A stretch of 64,000 bases of DNA, from positions 549,304 to 613,303 of the forward strand of contig CABIVS010000004.1 of NCBI GenBank assembly GCA_902362375.1, given 5' to 3'. Shown piece after piece: positions 56,439-64,000 of this stretch (positions are counted from its first letter, which is position 1; every line of letters begins with the position of its first letter). Under the pieces are notes generated by a model. The model made no database searches, had not been told where the DNA came from, and saw only the letters and a program-made list of their open reading frames with translations. Source of the DNA: Bacteroidaceae bacterium (GTDB lineage: Bacteria; Bacteroidota; Bacteroidia; Bacteroidales; Bacteroidaceae). A program made the position numbers and the translations under genes.

Positions 56439-58028
56439 TCATTCTTTATTCTTTTCCTTCCATTTGTGTGGCAACATTTGTAACAGTTCCTCATAATTTG
56501 CCTTCTGCATATATGGCATTCTTGCTATAACGTCATTCAGATAAGTGCGCGGATTTACTTTATGCGCTTTGCACGTAGCCAGTAACGAACAGACGACACT
56601 CATGCTGACGGCCGCCTGATGGTCTCCACAGAACAAGTAGTTCTTTCTACCCAATGTGATTGGTCGGATGGCATTTTCCGCCAGATTGTTATCAATATGG
56701 ATACGTCCATCCTGCAGATACCTCATCATATTCTCCCAGCGGGTATAGGCATAGGTTATCGCCTTTCCGGTCAGGCTGTTTGGGCTGTATTTTATCCCTT
56801 CTGTTTCCATCCATAGCTTCAAGGCATCCATAATAGGTCCGGCAAGTTCCTGACGTTTTCCCATTCGTTCATTTTCTGTAAGCTGCTTCTGGTCACAGTC
56901 ATGTTCTATGCGATATAGAAGCTGTATTTCTTTTAAGGCATGTTCCGCCATCTGCCTGTTTTCAGCAAGTGCCTGCTCAAAATACCTGCGTATATGAGCC
57001 ATGCAGTTAACAAGGCGCACATTCGGGTTGACCTTGAAAGCCGATTCGTAACCCTCAAAGCCGTCACATTGGAAATAACCCTTGAAGTCTTTAGCCAGTT
57101 GCCCTATCACCGTACCTGACCGTGATCCTTTGTCATAATGGAAAAGCACCAGTCGTTCGACTACCGCCCTGACCATCCACAAGTATTCCTTGTTGGTCTG
57201 ATGTCCTGCCTTGTCCAGTACAGGTACGGTCGTTTCATCCCCCTGTATGTAGTCGGATTTCATGATTTCCTGCCTGAGTACCTCGTAAAGTGGCTTGAGA
57301 AGTTCAACCGCAGGCTTGAACCATCCGTCTATGGTACTTTCACTAGCTTTGAAGCCCAGGTGATGCAACTGTTTCACCTGGCGGTAGAAGGGAAGATGAT
57401 ACTCATATTTCTGCAGGAGTATCTCCGCCAAAAGTGTAGGTCCCGCTATTCCTTTGTATATAGGCAACAGCGGCATGGCGGCTATCTCCACTCCTTTTCT
57501 GCCGACCGGTGGAAGTGAAGTGTTGTCTTTAAGGGCATATTTGGGCCGTACAATCTCCTTTATATAAAGTTGTCCGGGCTTATGTTCCACCACACGGGTC
57601 ACTTCCTCACCAATCTTCCTGTACAGTTCCAGGTCAATGTCTTCCGGCTCGATGATTACCCTTTCAAGTACGGGAAGACCTTCCATTATCCTGCGGTTAT
57701 TCCGTTCCCGTTTCTTGCTCTCCACCGTTTCTTTTGTGATTGTCTGCACCGCTACTTCACGCGCTTTTTCCAGTTCAGCCGCGTTATCAGGAAGAAAGTC
57801 ACCGAACAGGTCAGGCTGGTTGGAATCAAGAGACGGGAGTTTCTCTGACTTGTGACCGAAAAGCTGGCGGTTCAGCCATGCGACTTGAGCCGTCAGCTCA
57901 TTGAGACGGTTCTGTAAGGATTCATTCTGCCGGGTAAGCCTGATAATGGTCTCAGCCTGGGATGCGTTCACCTGCTGCAGGGACTGCAGCATTGAGTTCA
58001 TCTGTGGAAGCATCTCTTCCTGAGTCAT
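56439..58028 (-). CDS. tnpC: IS66 transposase (TnpC, DDE type)
   Basis: 529 residues, full length. An N-terminal coiled coil (about 5-50), the IS66 N-terminal and zinc-binding-like domains, then the DDE domain with YIQGDETTVPVLD (first Asp), QCDGFEGYESAF (second Asp) and GRIHIDNNLAENAIRPITLGRKNYLFCGD (the conserved end with the catalytic Glu). No break seen, so it may be active. Confidence 0.97.
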   Translation of the reverse strand: MTQEEMLPQMNSMLQSLQQVNASQAETIIRLTRQNESLQNRLNELTAQVAWLNRQLFGHKSEKLPSLDSNQPDLFGDFLPDNAAELEKAREVAVQTITKETVESKKRERNNRRIMEGLPVLERVIIEPEDIDLELYRKIGEEVTRVVEHKPGQLYIKEIVRPKYALKDNTSLPPVGRKGVEIAAMPLLPIYKGIAGPTLLAEILLQKYEYHLPFYRQVKQLHHLGFKASESTIDGWFKPAVELLKPLYEVLRQEIMKSDYIQGDETTVPVLDKAGHQTNKEYLWMVRAVVERLVLFHYDKGSRSGTVIGQLAKDFKGYFQCDGFEGYESAFKVNPNVRLVNCMAHIRRYFEQALAENRQMAEHALKEIQLLYRIEHDCDQKQLTENERMGKRQELAGPIMDALKLWMETEGIKYSPNSLTGKAITYAYTRWENMMRYLQDGRIHIDNNLAENAIRPITLGRKNYLFCGDHQAAVSMSVVCSLLATCKAHKVNPRTYLNDVIARMPYMQKANYEELLQMLPHKWKEKNKE

Positions 58029-58101
58029 AATCCGTTTCTTTTAATTACACTATAAATGTACAAAATATATCCCGGACAGACAAGGAATACGACATCTATT
58101 T

Positions 58102-58470
58102 TTATACAGTATATACATTTCGTTCCGCCCTCAGACGTCTCAAACGCTGCCCGGGAGATTCACGGATTCCTTCCACCATAATGACAAGATCGCGCCATTC
58201 CATCGGATAGCTGCGCGATTTCTCGTCATATTCGGGAATCTTGAAATGACCGGCTTCAAGGCGCTTGACATACATCACCAGACCGCCATCCTCGGCATGG
58301 AGAAGCTTCATCAATTTACGGCTGCTGCCAATGAAGATGAATACATCACCGTTCCTGACACTGCAGCCCATACGCTCGTGTACCACACCGCAGAGAGAAC
58401 TGATACCCTTGCGCATATCAGTCCTGCCGGGGCAGAGAAAATACCGCATCGTATCATTCAGGCAGAACAT
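58102..58470 (-). CDS. tnpB: IS66 accessory protein TnpB (Orf2)
   Basis: 122 residues. MRYFLCPGRTDMRKGISSL and GDVFIFIGSSRKLMKLLHAEDGGLVMYVKRLEAGHF are the signature of IS66 Orf2/TnpB. It overlaps tnpA by 17 bp. Required for transposition of IS66 elements, biochemical role unclear. Confidence 0.96.
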   Translation of the reverse strand: MFCLNDTMRYFLCPGRTDMRKGISSLCGVVHERMGCSVRNGDVFIFIGSSRKLMKLLHAEDGGLVMYVKRLEAGHFKIPEYDEKSRSYPMEWRDLVIMVEGIRESPGQRLRRLRAERNVYTV

Positions 58471-58786
58471 GGCAACAGGCGTATTGGTTAATCAAACGGG
58501 AAGCGGCCTCTTCCATACCGGCACCCAAATGGGCACGGACGCCATTAGGAAACAACAGGGGCATTCCGGAAACAGAAGAGGAGGAAGCAATACAGGGGGA
58601 CGTCAGGCTGATGGGGGCTAAGACTGATTGGGGAGCAGATGTCTCGTGATCGGGAACACTGGAAGATTTACGTTTCCAATAATTGTACGTGGAGTAACTG
58701 ACATGTTCACGTTGCAGAAATTTCAGAAGACTCAGACCGCTTAAACGATGCAGTTCCTGTAAAGAGGTAAATTGTTCTTTTGTCAT
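58454..58786 (-). CDS. tnpA: IS66 accessory protein TnpA-like
   Basis: 110 residues. The N-terminal helix-turn-helix-like stretch (LSGLSLLKFLQREHVSYSTYNYWKRK) is typical of the first IS66 gene; the serine/proline-rich rest is variable in the family. First gene of the IS, transcribed leftward. Confidence 0.85.
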   Translation of the reverse strand: MTKEQFTSLQELHRLSGLSLLKFLQREHVSYSTYNYWKRKSSSVPDHETSAPQSVLAPISLTSPCIASSSSVSGMPLLFPNGVRAHLGAGMEEAASRLINQYACCHVLPE

Positions 58787-58879
58787 AATGAAAATATGTT
58801 AGAAGTTCATGCAATATTGCACAGGCAAAGGTGCTATGAAAATATGACAGAGAAAACGGGTACTTTATCGGATGCTTAC

Positions 58880-59266
58880 AAAGAAAAGGCACTTCCCAGA
58901 TATGTGCAAGGGTATATAAACGGCTCGTTCCTCGCCGCCCTTGCACACATCCGAAAACTGCCTTAAGAAGCATTTGTAAATCCAAAAAGAAAAAATTATA
59001 TTTGTAGAGATTTAAACGAAATAAGAACCAGACAGAGTTTGAATTACACTCCCCCAGCCTCTCTACAAATTATTCTCTTATTAATTTGTAACCATCCAAA
59101 ACATTGCTAACCTTTGTGCTACAGAGATATTTGAATTTATGCAGAGCAACGCAATGTAAAGCTGAACTTTCGCTACTTTATCGTTACCTGCTTCTTTTAA
59201 GATGCCTTTTAACTCTTTGATTCTTAAAAAAATAAAAGCAATTATTCCCTTTTTCCTCTAAAACAG
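58880..59266. other. Junction region between IS66 and the defence operon, with an 11-bp inverted repeat and a short coding-like remnant
   Basis: No complete gene. TGTGCAAGGG and CCCTTGCACA form a 10-bp inverted repeat near 58900-58946. ATTTGTAGAGA (59000-59010) and TCTCTACAAAT (59060-59070) form an 11-bp repeat closing a ~71-nt segment whose inside (GAGTTTGAATTACACTCCCC) looks vaguely like a T-arm; I cannot support a tRNA or tmRNA. On the minus strand 59081-59250 there is an open, protein-like stretch (RIKELKGILKEAGNDKVAKV, AQRLAMFWMVTN then TAA) without an ordinary ATG, following the NdpA-like gene; it may be a small gene with an unusual start or a remnant. Confidence 0.45.
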
Positions 59267-60319
59267 CTACTTTTCTTTCTCAAAGTATAATTTATAATAA
59301 TTCAGACCTGCATCAGAGTCGTACCCTTTTATGATACGCTCTTCCGCTCCTCGAATATTAAGTTCAAAGTTATCATCTAGTTTGATAGTTGACAGAACCG
59401 ATTTTCGTTTATTGACAGCTTTTTTGTCAATAATAATATTTTCTGAATCGATTTCATTCGCCCTACCAGATTCTTCAATAAATTCAGAAAACTTTTCAGA
59501 CAATTTTGTGTTTTGAAAAACTTTGGTAGAATATTCATCAAGTGACATTGATTCTGCTTCTGCTTCCAGTAATATCTTTTTAGAGCGAACAGCAATCATT
59601 GCTTTCTCTATTTTTGCTAACTTTTTATTCTCAAGTATCGAGGTATTAATGAATTCAGAACACAATTCAATAAGATTCGCTGTTTGATGGAGTCCATCTT
59701 TATAAGACTGAATGTGCAGAAAAGTATCTTTCCAGTATTTGGCATCCTCAGCTTTGTTTATTTTATCTATAACAGATATTTTATAGCCATCCTTAACTGC
59801 AGTATTATATATAATACAACCTTTGTCAATTTTTGAAAGACTGATCCCACTAGTCTTTTTAGCTACAAATCCATTTTCACTACGCTCAAGTTGCAATGCT
59901 TCCTGCCAAGTTTCTGATTTAATTAAAACAATCGCATCGACCACTTCATCTTCTATCGCACATTCTTCGAGATAAATAATGCTCAATTCTCCTGCTTTTA
60001 CTCTTGGGTGAACTGAGGTTTCGTAAAGGATTTTGGCAATATGATTTGATTGTGCTATAAAATCTTGAGGATTATTGAAGATGTTTCTTACAAATGTATA
60101 AACTGGATTTAATTCTAACGTAGACTCAAAATAGAAATGATAAAGATCGTCTGTTTTGAAGGATTTCAATATCAATCTAACCAAATCATTTTCAATTATA
60201 TCAAAAGTTAATTCACTAGATGAGAACCCTACCCCCTCACCATTTGATTTATTGCCCACATGATGGACAATCATCTTCTTTATATGTTCATTTTTCTGTT
60301 TCATTTCTCTTTTTTTCAA
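59267..60319 (-). CDS. NdpA/YejK-like nucleoid-associated protein in a defence-type operon
   Basis: 350 residues. KKMIVHHVGNKSNGEGVGFSSSELTFD near the start and the following pattern (ESTLELNPVYTFVRNIFNNPQDFI, VKAGELSIIYLEECAIED, TWQEALQLERSENGF) match the 37-kDa nucleoid-associated protein family. A shorter start at 60304 (MKQKNEHIKK) is possible. It overlaps the upstream DUF3732-type gene by about 32 bp. Stand-alone YejK binds the chromosome; here, inside an overlapping operon with an SMC-like ATPase and a nuclease-like protein, it more likely recognises invading or relaxed DNA. AT-rich like the rest of the operon. Confidence 0.82.
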   Translation of the reverse strand: MKKREMKQKNEHIKKMIVHHVGNKSNGEGVGFSSSELTFDIIENDLVRLILKSFKTDDLYHFYFESTLELNPVYTFVRNIFNNPQDFIAQSNHIAKILYETSVHPRVKAGELSIIYLEECAIEDEVVDAIVLIKSETWQEALQLERSENGFVAKKTSGISLSKIDKGCIIYNTAVKDGYKISVIDKINKAEDAKYWKDTFLHIQSYKDGLHQTANLIELCSEFINTSILENKKLAKIEKAMIAVRSKKILLEAEAESMSLDEYSTKVFQNTKLSEKFSEFIEESGRANEIDSENIIIDKKAVNKRKSVLSTIKLDDNFELNIRGAEERIIKGYDSDAGLNYYKLYFEKEK

Positions 60320-62210
60320 TTACTGTGTAAGGAATGAGTGCTTTATCTCCATCAAAATCTGCTTTTGTCGCAAAATATTCTAATTGATTAGTCCCAGTCC
60401 AATAAGATTCATCTGCATGCTCTATTAAGATAATTTGAAAATCATGATTATTTTCTATGGCATCTTTAATAAATCTATTTATCACTGAAAATGCATCCTT
60501 TAGCTTGATTTTATCTGTTGATTTAGTATCATCAGAAGCTTCGTAATACGGAATGCTTGGTTGGTCTATAAAAAGAAAAGAGCCAATATGATTATTGGGA
60601 TTTTCAAAGAGAAACTTGTGCAATCCCAAGAAAAAACACAAATGTAGGAACATATAATTTGATTGACTACCTATATTATTATAGTTCAAGATGGATTTTC
60701 CGTCACTAAGCTCCAAACGTTCATGTTTACGTTCATATCGTGTCTTGCACCCTTCAAAGTTTTCAAGTTGAGTAAATTGATCAAAGATACTTTGAATAGC
60801 TACATTCAGACCTGTACTTACTATTGTTGATCTCCGCAATTGTATCTTAGCTAATGTTTCTTCCGCCTTTGCTCTTTTCTCAGAATCTCCTACATAATCG
60901 TACTCTTTAATAGTTGATGATTGGTAACTTTGCCAAAGCTCTTTAAGGCGGGGAATCATAGACTTCAGTTGTCCTATTGCTAAATAGACAATAGATTCTT
61001 CAATAGGTTTTACTTTTATCTTAGATAACAGCTGCAACTGTTCTTCCAATTCTTTAATTTCTTTGTTAAGATTTTCAATTTGTTTCGAACTTACAAATTG
61101 AATTTCTTGAGCAGGCTTGAATTTTTCTCTTAGTGTAGACAAAGATGTTTGAAATTCATCTAAAATTTTCTTACTCCAAATAGTAATGCCATATTCTTCC
61201 AAATGACTCTTTAGATATTCTACAGGTTTTAAACTGTCACCAATCTGAATTATTTCGTTACAATAAGTATCATATTCTTTACGTGCTCGCAATATATTAT
61301 TTAATTGCAAATATTTTAGAGAAAGTTCCTTACGCAATTTTGAAGCATTATCATCAGCTGTTTTAATATTTTGTATCATATTTGGTTCATGACTTTCTAC
61401 CAATGCTTGCAGAAAATTAATCTTATCTTCTTCAGGCTGGCTCATAAAAGTAATACGATCTATTAAAGATGCATTTACAGCAATATCAATTGCTGTATTG
61501 AGATAATCCATATAACTTCTTTTTGCATTCTTATATTTGGTATTACGAACTTTAGTTGAGCGTTTTTCTGAATCAAGATTATCTAAAATCTTTTGTTGTT
61601 GCTTTTCCAATACGCTATCAATGCCTAAAAGAACATCCATCAAATAATCCCTTTTTGACTTTTCATCTATATAGATATCCTCAAAAAACTTATAATTTAG
61701 GAATTCATATTGCGAGGATATAATATTCTCTGTAAGAGCATTAAACATCAGAAAAGAGCGGAAAGACACGACTAATAAAGGCTCATCATTTTCTTTTCCC
61801 CAAGGATATAGGTAAGACTCTGTAGAAAGGCCGAATAATCTATCAATATCTTTACGAGCATCTGAAACTTGCTTATTAGTCGTATTAGGATAATAATTTT
61901 GAGGGAAGGCATCTTCAATCATATACACCTTATCCGCCCCAATGCCATCCTTGGGTTTTTTCCTACTTATCGAGTAGTGAATTCCGTTCAGATTAAATTC
62001 AATTCCATAATATTCGGTACATTCATTAATGATTGGTTCAACAATATTGGGTTTATCAGACATTAAACAATAATCAATAATTGCAAACAAATTGCTCTTA
62101 CCACGTGAAGAGTTACCTCGTACAACATTCACTTTATTATTTTCAAACGTAAGGCAAGTTTGATCCTCCCGCGAAAACCATAAGTATATTTTCTCTATAT
62201 AAAAATTCAT
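60288..62210 (-). CDS. DUF3732-type SMC-like ATPase (ABC component)
   Basis: 640 residues. Walker A GNSSRGKS (32-39) after VNVVR, with IIDYCL just after, as in DUF3732 proteins; long coiled coils (about 200-300 and 330-450); a signature-like NIGSQSNYMFLHLCFFLGLH and Walker B GSFLFIDQPS near residue 560, followed by IILIEHADESYW. This is the SMC/RecF-type ATPase of ABC-three-component systems. The ATG overlaps the stop of the middle component by 4 bp. Predicted to sense or load on foreign DNA and switch the effector; inferred from family context. Confidence 0.88.
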   Translation of the reverse strand: MNFYIEKIYLWFSREDQTCLTFENNKVNVVRGNSSRGKSNLFAIIDYCLMSDKPNIVEPIINECTEYYGIEFNLNGIHYSISRKKPKDGIGADKVYMIEDAFPQNYYPNTTNKQVSDARKDIDRLFGLSTESYLYPWGKENDEPLLVVSFRSFLMFNALTENIISSQYEFLNYKFFEDIYIDEKSKRDYLMDVLLGIDSVLEKQQQKILDNLDSEKRSTKVRNTKYKNAKRSYMDYLNTAIDIAVNASLIDRITFMSQPEEDKINFLQALVESHEPNMIQNIKTADDNASKLRKELSLKYLQLNNILRARKEYDTYCNEIIQIGDSLKPVEYLKSHLEEYGITIWSKKILDEFQTSLSTLREKFKPAQEIQFVSSKQIENLNKEIKELEEQLQLLSKIKVKPIEESIVYLAIGQLKSMIPRLKELWQSYQSSTIKEYDYVGDSEKRAKAEETLAKIQLRRSTIVSTGLNVAIQSIFDQFTQLENFEGCKTRYERKHERLELSDGKSILNYNNIGSQSNYMFLHLCFFLGLHKFLFENPNNHIGSFLFIDQPSIPYYEASDDTKSTDKIKLKDAFSVINRFIKDAIENNHDFQIILIEHADESYWTGTNQLEYFATKADFDGDKALIPYTVIEKKRNETEK

Positions 62211-62668
62211 AATTCAATTTTTAACACAGTGTACAATCTAGATAAATTATCATTAGCAATTATATTTAAAAGCCTTTCCGCTGCAATACAGATTAGATTC
62301 AAACGTTTGCTTTGACTTTTTTCTGTCATTTCGTCCAAAATTTCAAGTTTACTGACTGTTATTTGACCATTTTCAAGCCCAATAGCATCTACGTCAAGAA
62401 GAAGTGAAACTGCTTCATAAACTAATGGCAATAGCGAAAGGTATCTGTCATTGTAGTTGGCTAATGATAAATTGTTATGCATAATCAGATTTCCTACTTT
62501 ATATTCCAAATTTTCATTTTGCAATAATTTAACTATTTTGTCATCAAGAAGCATTGGTAATAATAATGCCAGTTCGGATATTTCAATTGAACCGAATTTC
62601 CTTAAAGCCACTCGAATTATGCCAACAACAAGCATAAAATTATTTCGAAGATAATATGATGATTTCAT
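62207..62668 (-). CDS. Small middle component of an ABC-three-component-type system
   Basis: 153 residues from the ATG complementary to 62666-62668, which overlaps the effector stop as ATGA; an ATG nine codons upstream is also in frame. All-helical (NNFMLVVGIIRVALRKFG, ISELALLLPMLLDDKIVKLL, LLPLVYEAVSLLLDVDAIGL), no enzyme motif. Its size and place between effector and SMC-like ATPase fit the 'middle component' of these systems, thought to be a small winged-helix-like adaptor. Confidence 0.75.
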   Translation of the reverse strand: MKSSYYLRNNFMLVVGIIRVALRKFGSIEISELALLLPMLLDDKIVKLLQNENLEYKVGNLIMHNNLSLANYNDRYLSLLPLVYEAVSLLLDVDAIGLENGQITVSKLEILDEMTEKSQSKRLNLICIAAERLLNIIANDNLSRLYTVLKIEL

Positions 62669-63900
62669 TTTTTTAAAAAGTGTTTCTTGAACCAATCATA
62701 GTGCCAGACTATACTTAACATATTAGACATTTTTAGATACCATCCGTTTGAAAATTCTTGATCGGTCTTGTATCCATTAATAGGTATTGTATCGTTCATT
62801 GTATTTGTGAACGTATTGCTACCGGCAGTCACTTTATCTTCCTCGCACACAGGGATACTTTTTCGATCTCTATTGATAATTATTTGTGTTTCCTTGTTGA
62901 ATAAGTTCTGCCAACGCGCTCTTGCTATATTATTTAATTTTCTTTCCAAAATATCTGTCATCAACTGAGTTTTAACAAAGCCTTGGAATGCATTCATAAA
63001 GCGATAATATCGAGTTAAATAATCAGATAAGAAATATTCTGTAGCATCTGTAGGATCATTAATAATTTCAATACTCTTCAACTGTTGCACCATTGGCATA
63101 TCTTGATAATTAAGCTGAGGATCAAATTCTTCATTTTCATAACCATCAAGAGTCAGAGATTCATCACTCATCAATTCTAAAATACTTTTATATTTTTGAG
63201 TAAACTCCTTGCCTGTAAAAGTAAAATTACCACCACAACTGATTTTATACTGAAAAAAATCCCCGATCAAGTTTTTCACTATTTGATCAGATTTTGTCGG
63301 AGCATGATAAATGTTAACAAAATGCTCATACATAGCAGTAAGGAAATTATCAAAATATACAATTCTTACTTTATGCAGGAATTCGTTTAATACAATTTTA
63401 TCAAATGAAATCAAAGCATTTAACACATAGTTATATGAATTTTCAGTTTTCAATTTTTCTTTTATAATATCCACAATATCTTCTATTAATATACTACCAT
63501 CCACAAGTTTTTTAATTTCAGCATATAGAAAATTATTTTCTTTTTTATTCGTGAGAATAATAAATCGCCCATTAGTAAAAAAGAGTTTTTTTTCCTCTAC
63601 CGTAGATAAATTATAGATACTAATCCAGTTATCAATTGTTTTCCAAAAATCACTATCAGCATCATTCATTTTTGCATCAATTTCCTTTGAATGCTTAACT
63701 TGATAGTACTCAATTATTTCCTTACCCCGTTCCTGTCTATGAATTACAAAATCATCCTCTTGTTCATAATTCAACCTATCATTCATTCCTAAATCCAATA
63801 GATAGTACATACATCCAGCAAACTGCACATCAAATCCGATTTGTTGAAAATAAGCAGAGTGTCGACTAATGAAATCTTCTTTTGTTAAAGGTTTACCCAT
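62665..63900 (-). CDS. Putative nuclease effector of an ABC-three-component-type system
   Basis: I start at the ATG complementary to 63898-63900 (MGKPLTKEDFISRH), giving 411 residues; the upstream ATG at 63975 adds an AT-rich 25-residue tail unlike the family. The N-terminal 130 residues contain an acidic pair (EQEDDFVIH, about 46-54) and EYYQVKHS (E64, K69), the E/D-x-QVK pattern of DUF4297/Cap4-type PD-(D/E)xK nucleases. The C-terminal 250 residues are helical and probably bind the middle component. Expected to cut DNA when the system is triggered; the trigger is unknown. Confidence 0.75.
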   Translation of the reverse strand: MGKPLTKEDFISRHSAYFQQIGFDVQFAGCMYYLLDLGMNDRLNYEQEDDFVIHRQERGKEIIEYYQVKHSKEIDAKMNDADSDFWKTIDNWISIYNLSTVEEKKLFFTNGRFIILTNKKENNFLYAEIKKLVDGSILIEDIVDIIKEKLKTENSYNYVLNALISFDKIVLNEFLHKVRIVYFDNFLTAMYEHFVNIYHAPTKSDQIVKNLIGDFFQYKISCGGNFTFTGKEFTQKYKSILELMSDESLTLDGYENEEFDPQLNYQDMPMVQQLKSIEIINDPTDATEYFLSDYLTRYYRFMNAFQGFVKTQLMTDILERKLNNIARARWQNLFNKETQIIINRDRKSIPVCEEDKVTAGSNTFTNTMNDTIPINGYKTDQEFSNGWYLKMSNMLSIVWHYDWFKKHFLKK

Positions 63901-64000
63901 AGCTGCATTATAAACTATTTTTAAATTTGTGTTTTTTTTATAAATCAGTATGCTTGTTGAATAATATCCGTTCATTCATTAACTCAATAATAAAAGCTAT
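63901..64000. other. Right edge, promoter side of the defence operon
   Basis: AT-rich 100 bp upstream of the effector start. TTTTTTTATAAATC-type runs only; no clear promoter box. Too short to say what lies beyond. Confidence 0.4.

Larger units (their letters stand above)
56360..58879 (-). mobile_element. IS66-family insertion sequence
   Basis: 2,520 bp bounded by imperfect terminal inverted repeats: the left end at 56360 reads GTAAGCATCCATAAAGTAC and the right end, reverse-complemented from 58879, reads GTAAGCATCCGATAAAGTAC. It holds the three IS66 genes (tnpA-, tnpB- and tnpC-type) in the normal order on the minus strand. The 8-base flanks (CTTTCAGT on the left, AAAGAAAA on the right) do not match, although IS66 elements normally make an 8-bp duplication; this suggests a rearrangement or deletion next to the element after insertion. 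Confidence 0.88.

Noticed and set aside
59000..59070. tRNA or tmRNA fragment
   Set aside because: An 11-bp closing stem and a T-arm-like interior are present, but the length, missing invariant bases and lack of a second arm do not support it.

Overview
The window reads as a Bacteroides-type (Bacteroidales) chromosome. The evidence is two SusC/SusD pairs with surface lipoproteins, a run of secreted or lipoprotein glycoside hydrolases, a Bacteroidales-style tra operon, an IS66-family element and AT-rich intergenic DNA.

Region 1 (1-37,185) is a polysaccharide utilisation locus. A leftward run holds, from its promoter side at about 32.5 kb, two-module surface glycan-binding lipoproteins, a DUF5722-type hydrolase, SusC/SusD pair 1, SusC/SusD pair 2, another glycan-binding lipoprotein, and then GH3, GH78, a sialate-O-acetylesterase-like esterase, GH106, GH3 with PA14, a second GH78-like enzyme, and two tandemly duplicated GH2 genes (the last cut by the window edge). 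Two rightward genes (GH2 and GH127) sit across a divergent promoter region. Rhamnosidase-type (GH78 x2, GH106), GH127, GH2, GH3 and esterase activities together point to a rhamnose- and arabinose-containing branched plant glycan; the exact substrate is inference. No regulator of the locus is in the window.

Region 2 (37.2-38.6 kb) is non-coding: a cluster of perfect hairpins followed by seven copies of a ~98-bp tandem repeat. It marks the left side of an integrated conjugative element.

Region 3 (38.6-56.2 kb) is the conjugative element: DUF3408-type proteins, an amidoligase-like protein, TraA (ParA-like), TraD, TraE-TraO, TraQ with two flanking paralogous genes of unknown function, and a leftward operon of two small DNA-binding proteins, a C5 cytosine methyltransferase and a BRO/KilAC-type regulator. 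No relaxase, coupling protein or integrase is visible.

The most unusual signal is here. Five genes of this element (traE, traG, traK, traM, and the methyltransferase on the opposite strand) contain in-frame TGA codons where the family has tryptophan: nine of them, every one followed by A, with no frameshift and no TAA/TAG. One falls on the Trp of the VirB4-type extended Walker B motif. Just upstream of traE are four tandem mini-ORFs of the form M-x-x-aromatic-aromatic-D-S-G-TGA, followed by a perfect hairpin. I read this as a candidate UGA-to-Trp recoding or readthrough-controlled conjugation module with a leader-peptide array; mutational decay is the main alternative and is stated in the findings.

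Region 4 (56.36-58.88 kb) is an IS66-family insertion with recognisable terminal inverted repeats but no matching 8-bp flanks. Region 5 (59.2-63.9 kb) is an AT-rich, leftward, overlapping four-gene operon (nuclease-like effector, small middle component, DUF3732-type SMC-like ATPase, NdpA/YejK-like nucleoid protein), probably an ABC-three-component-type defence system.
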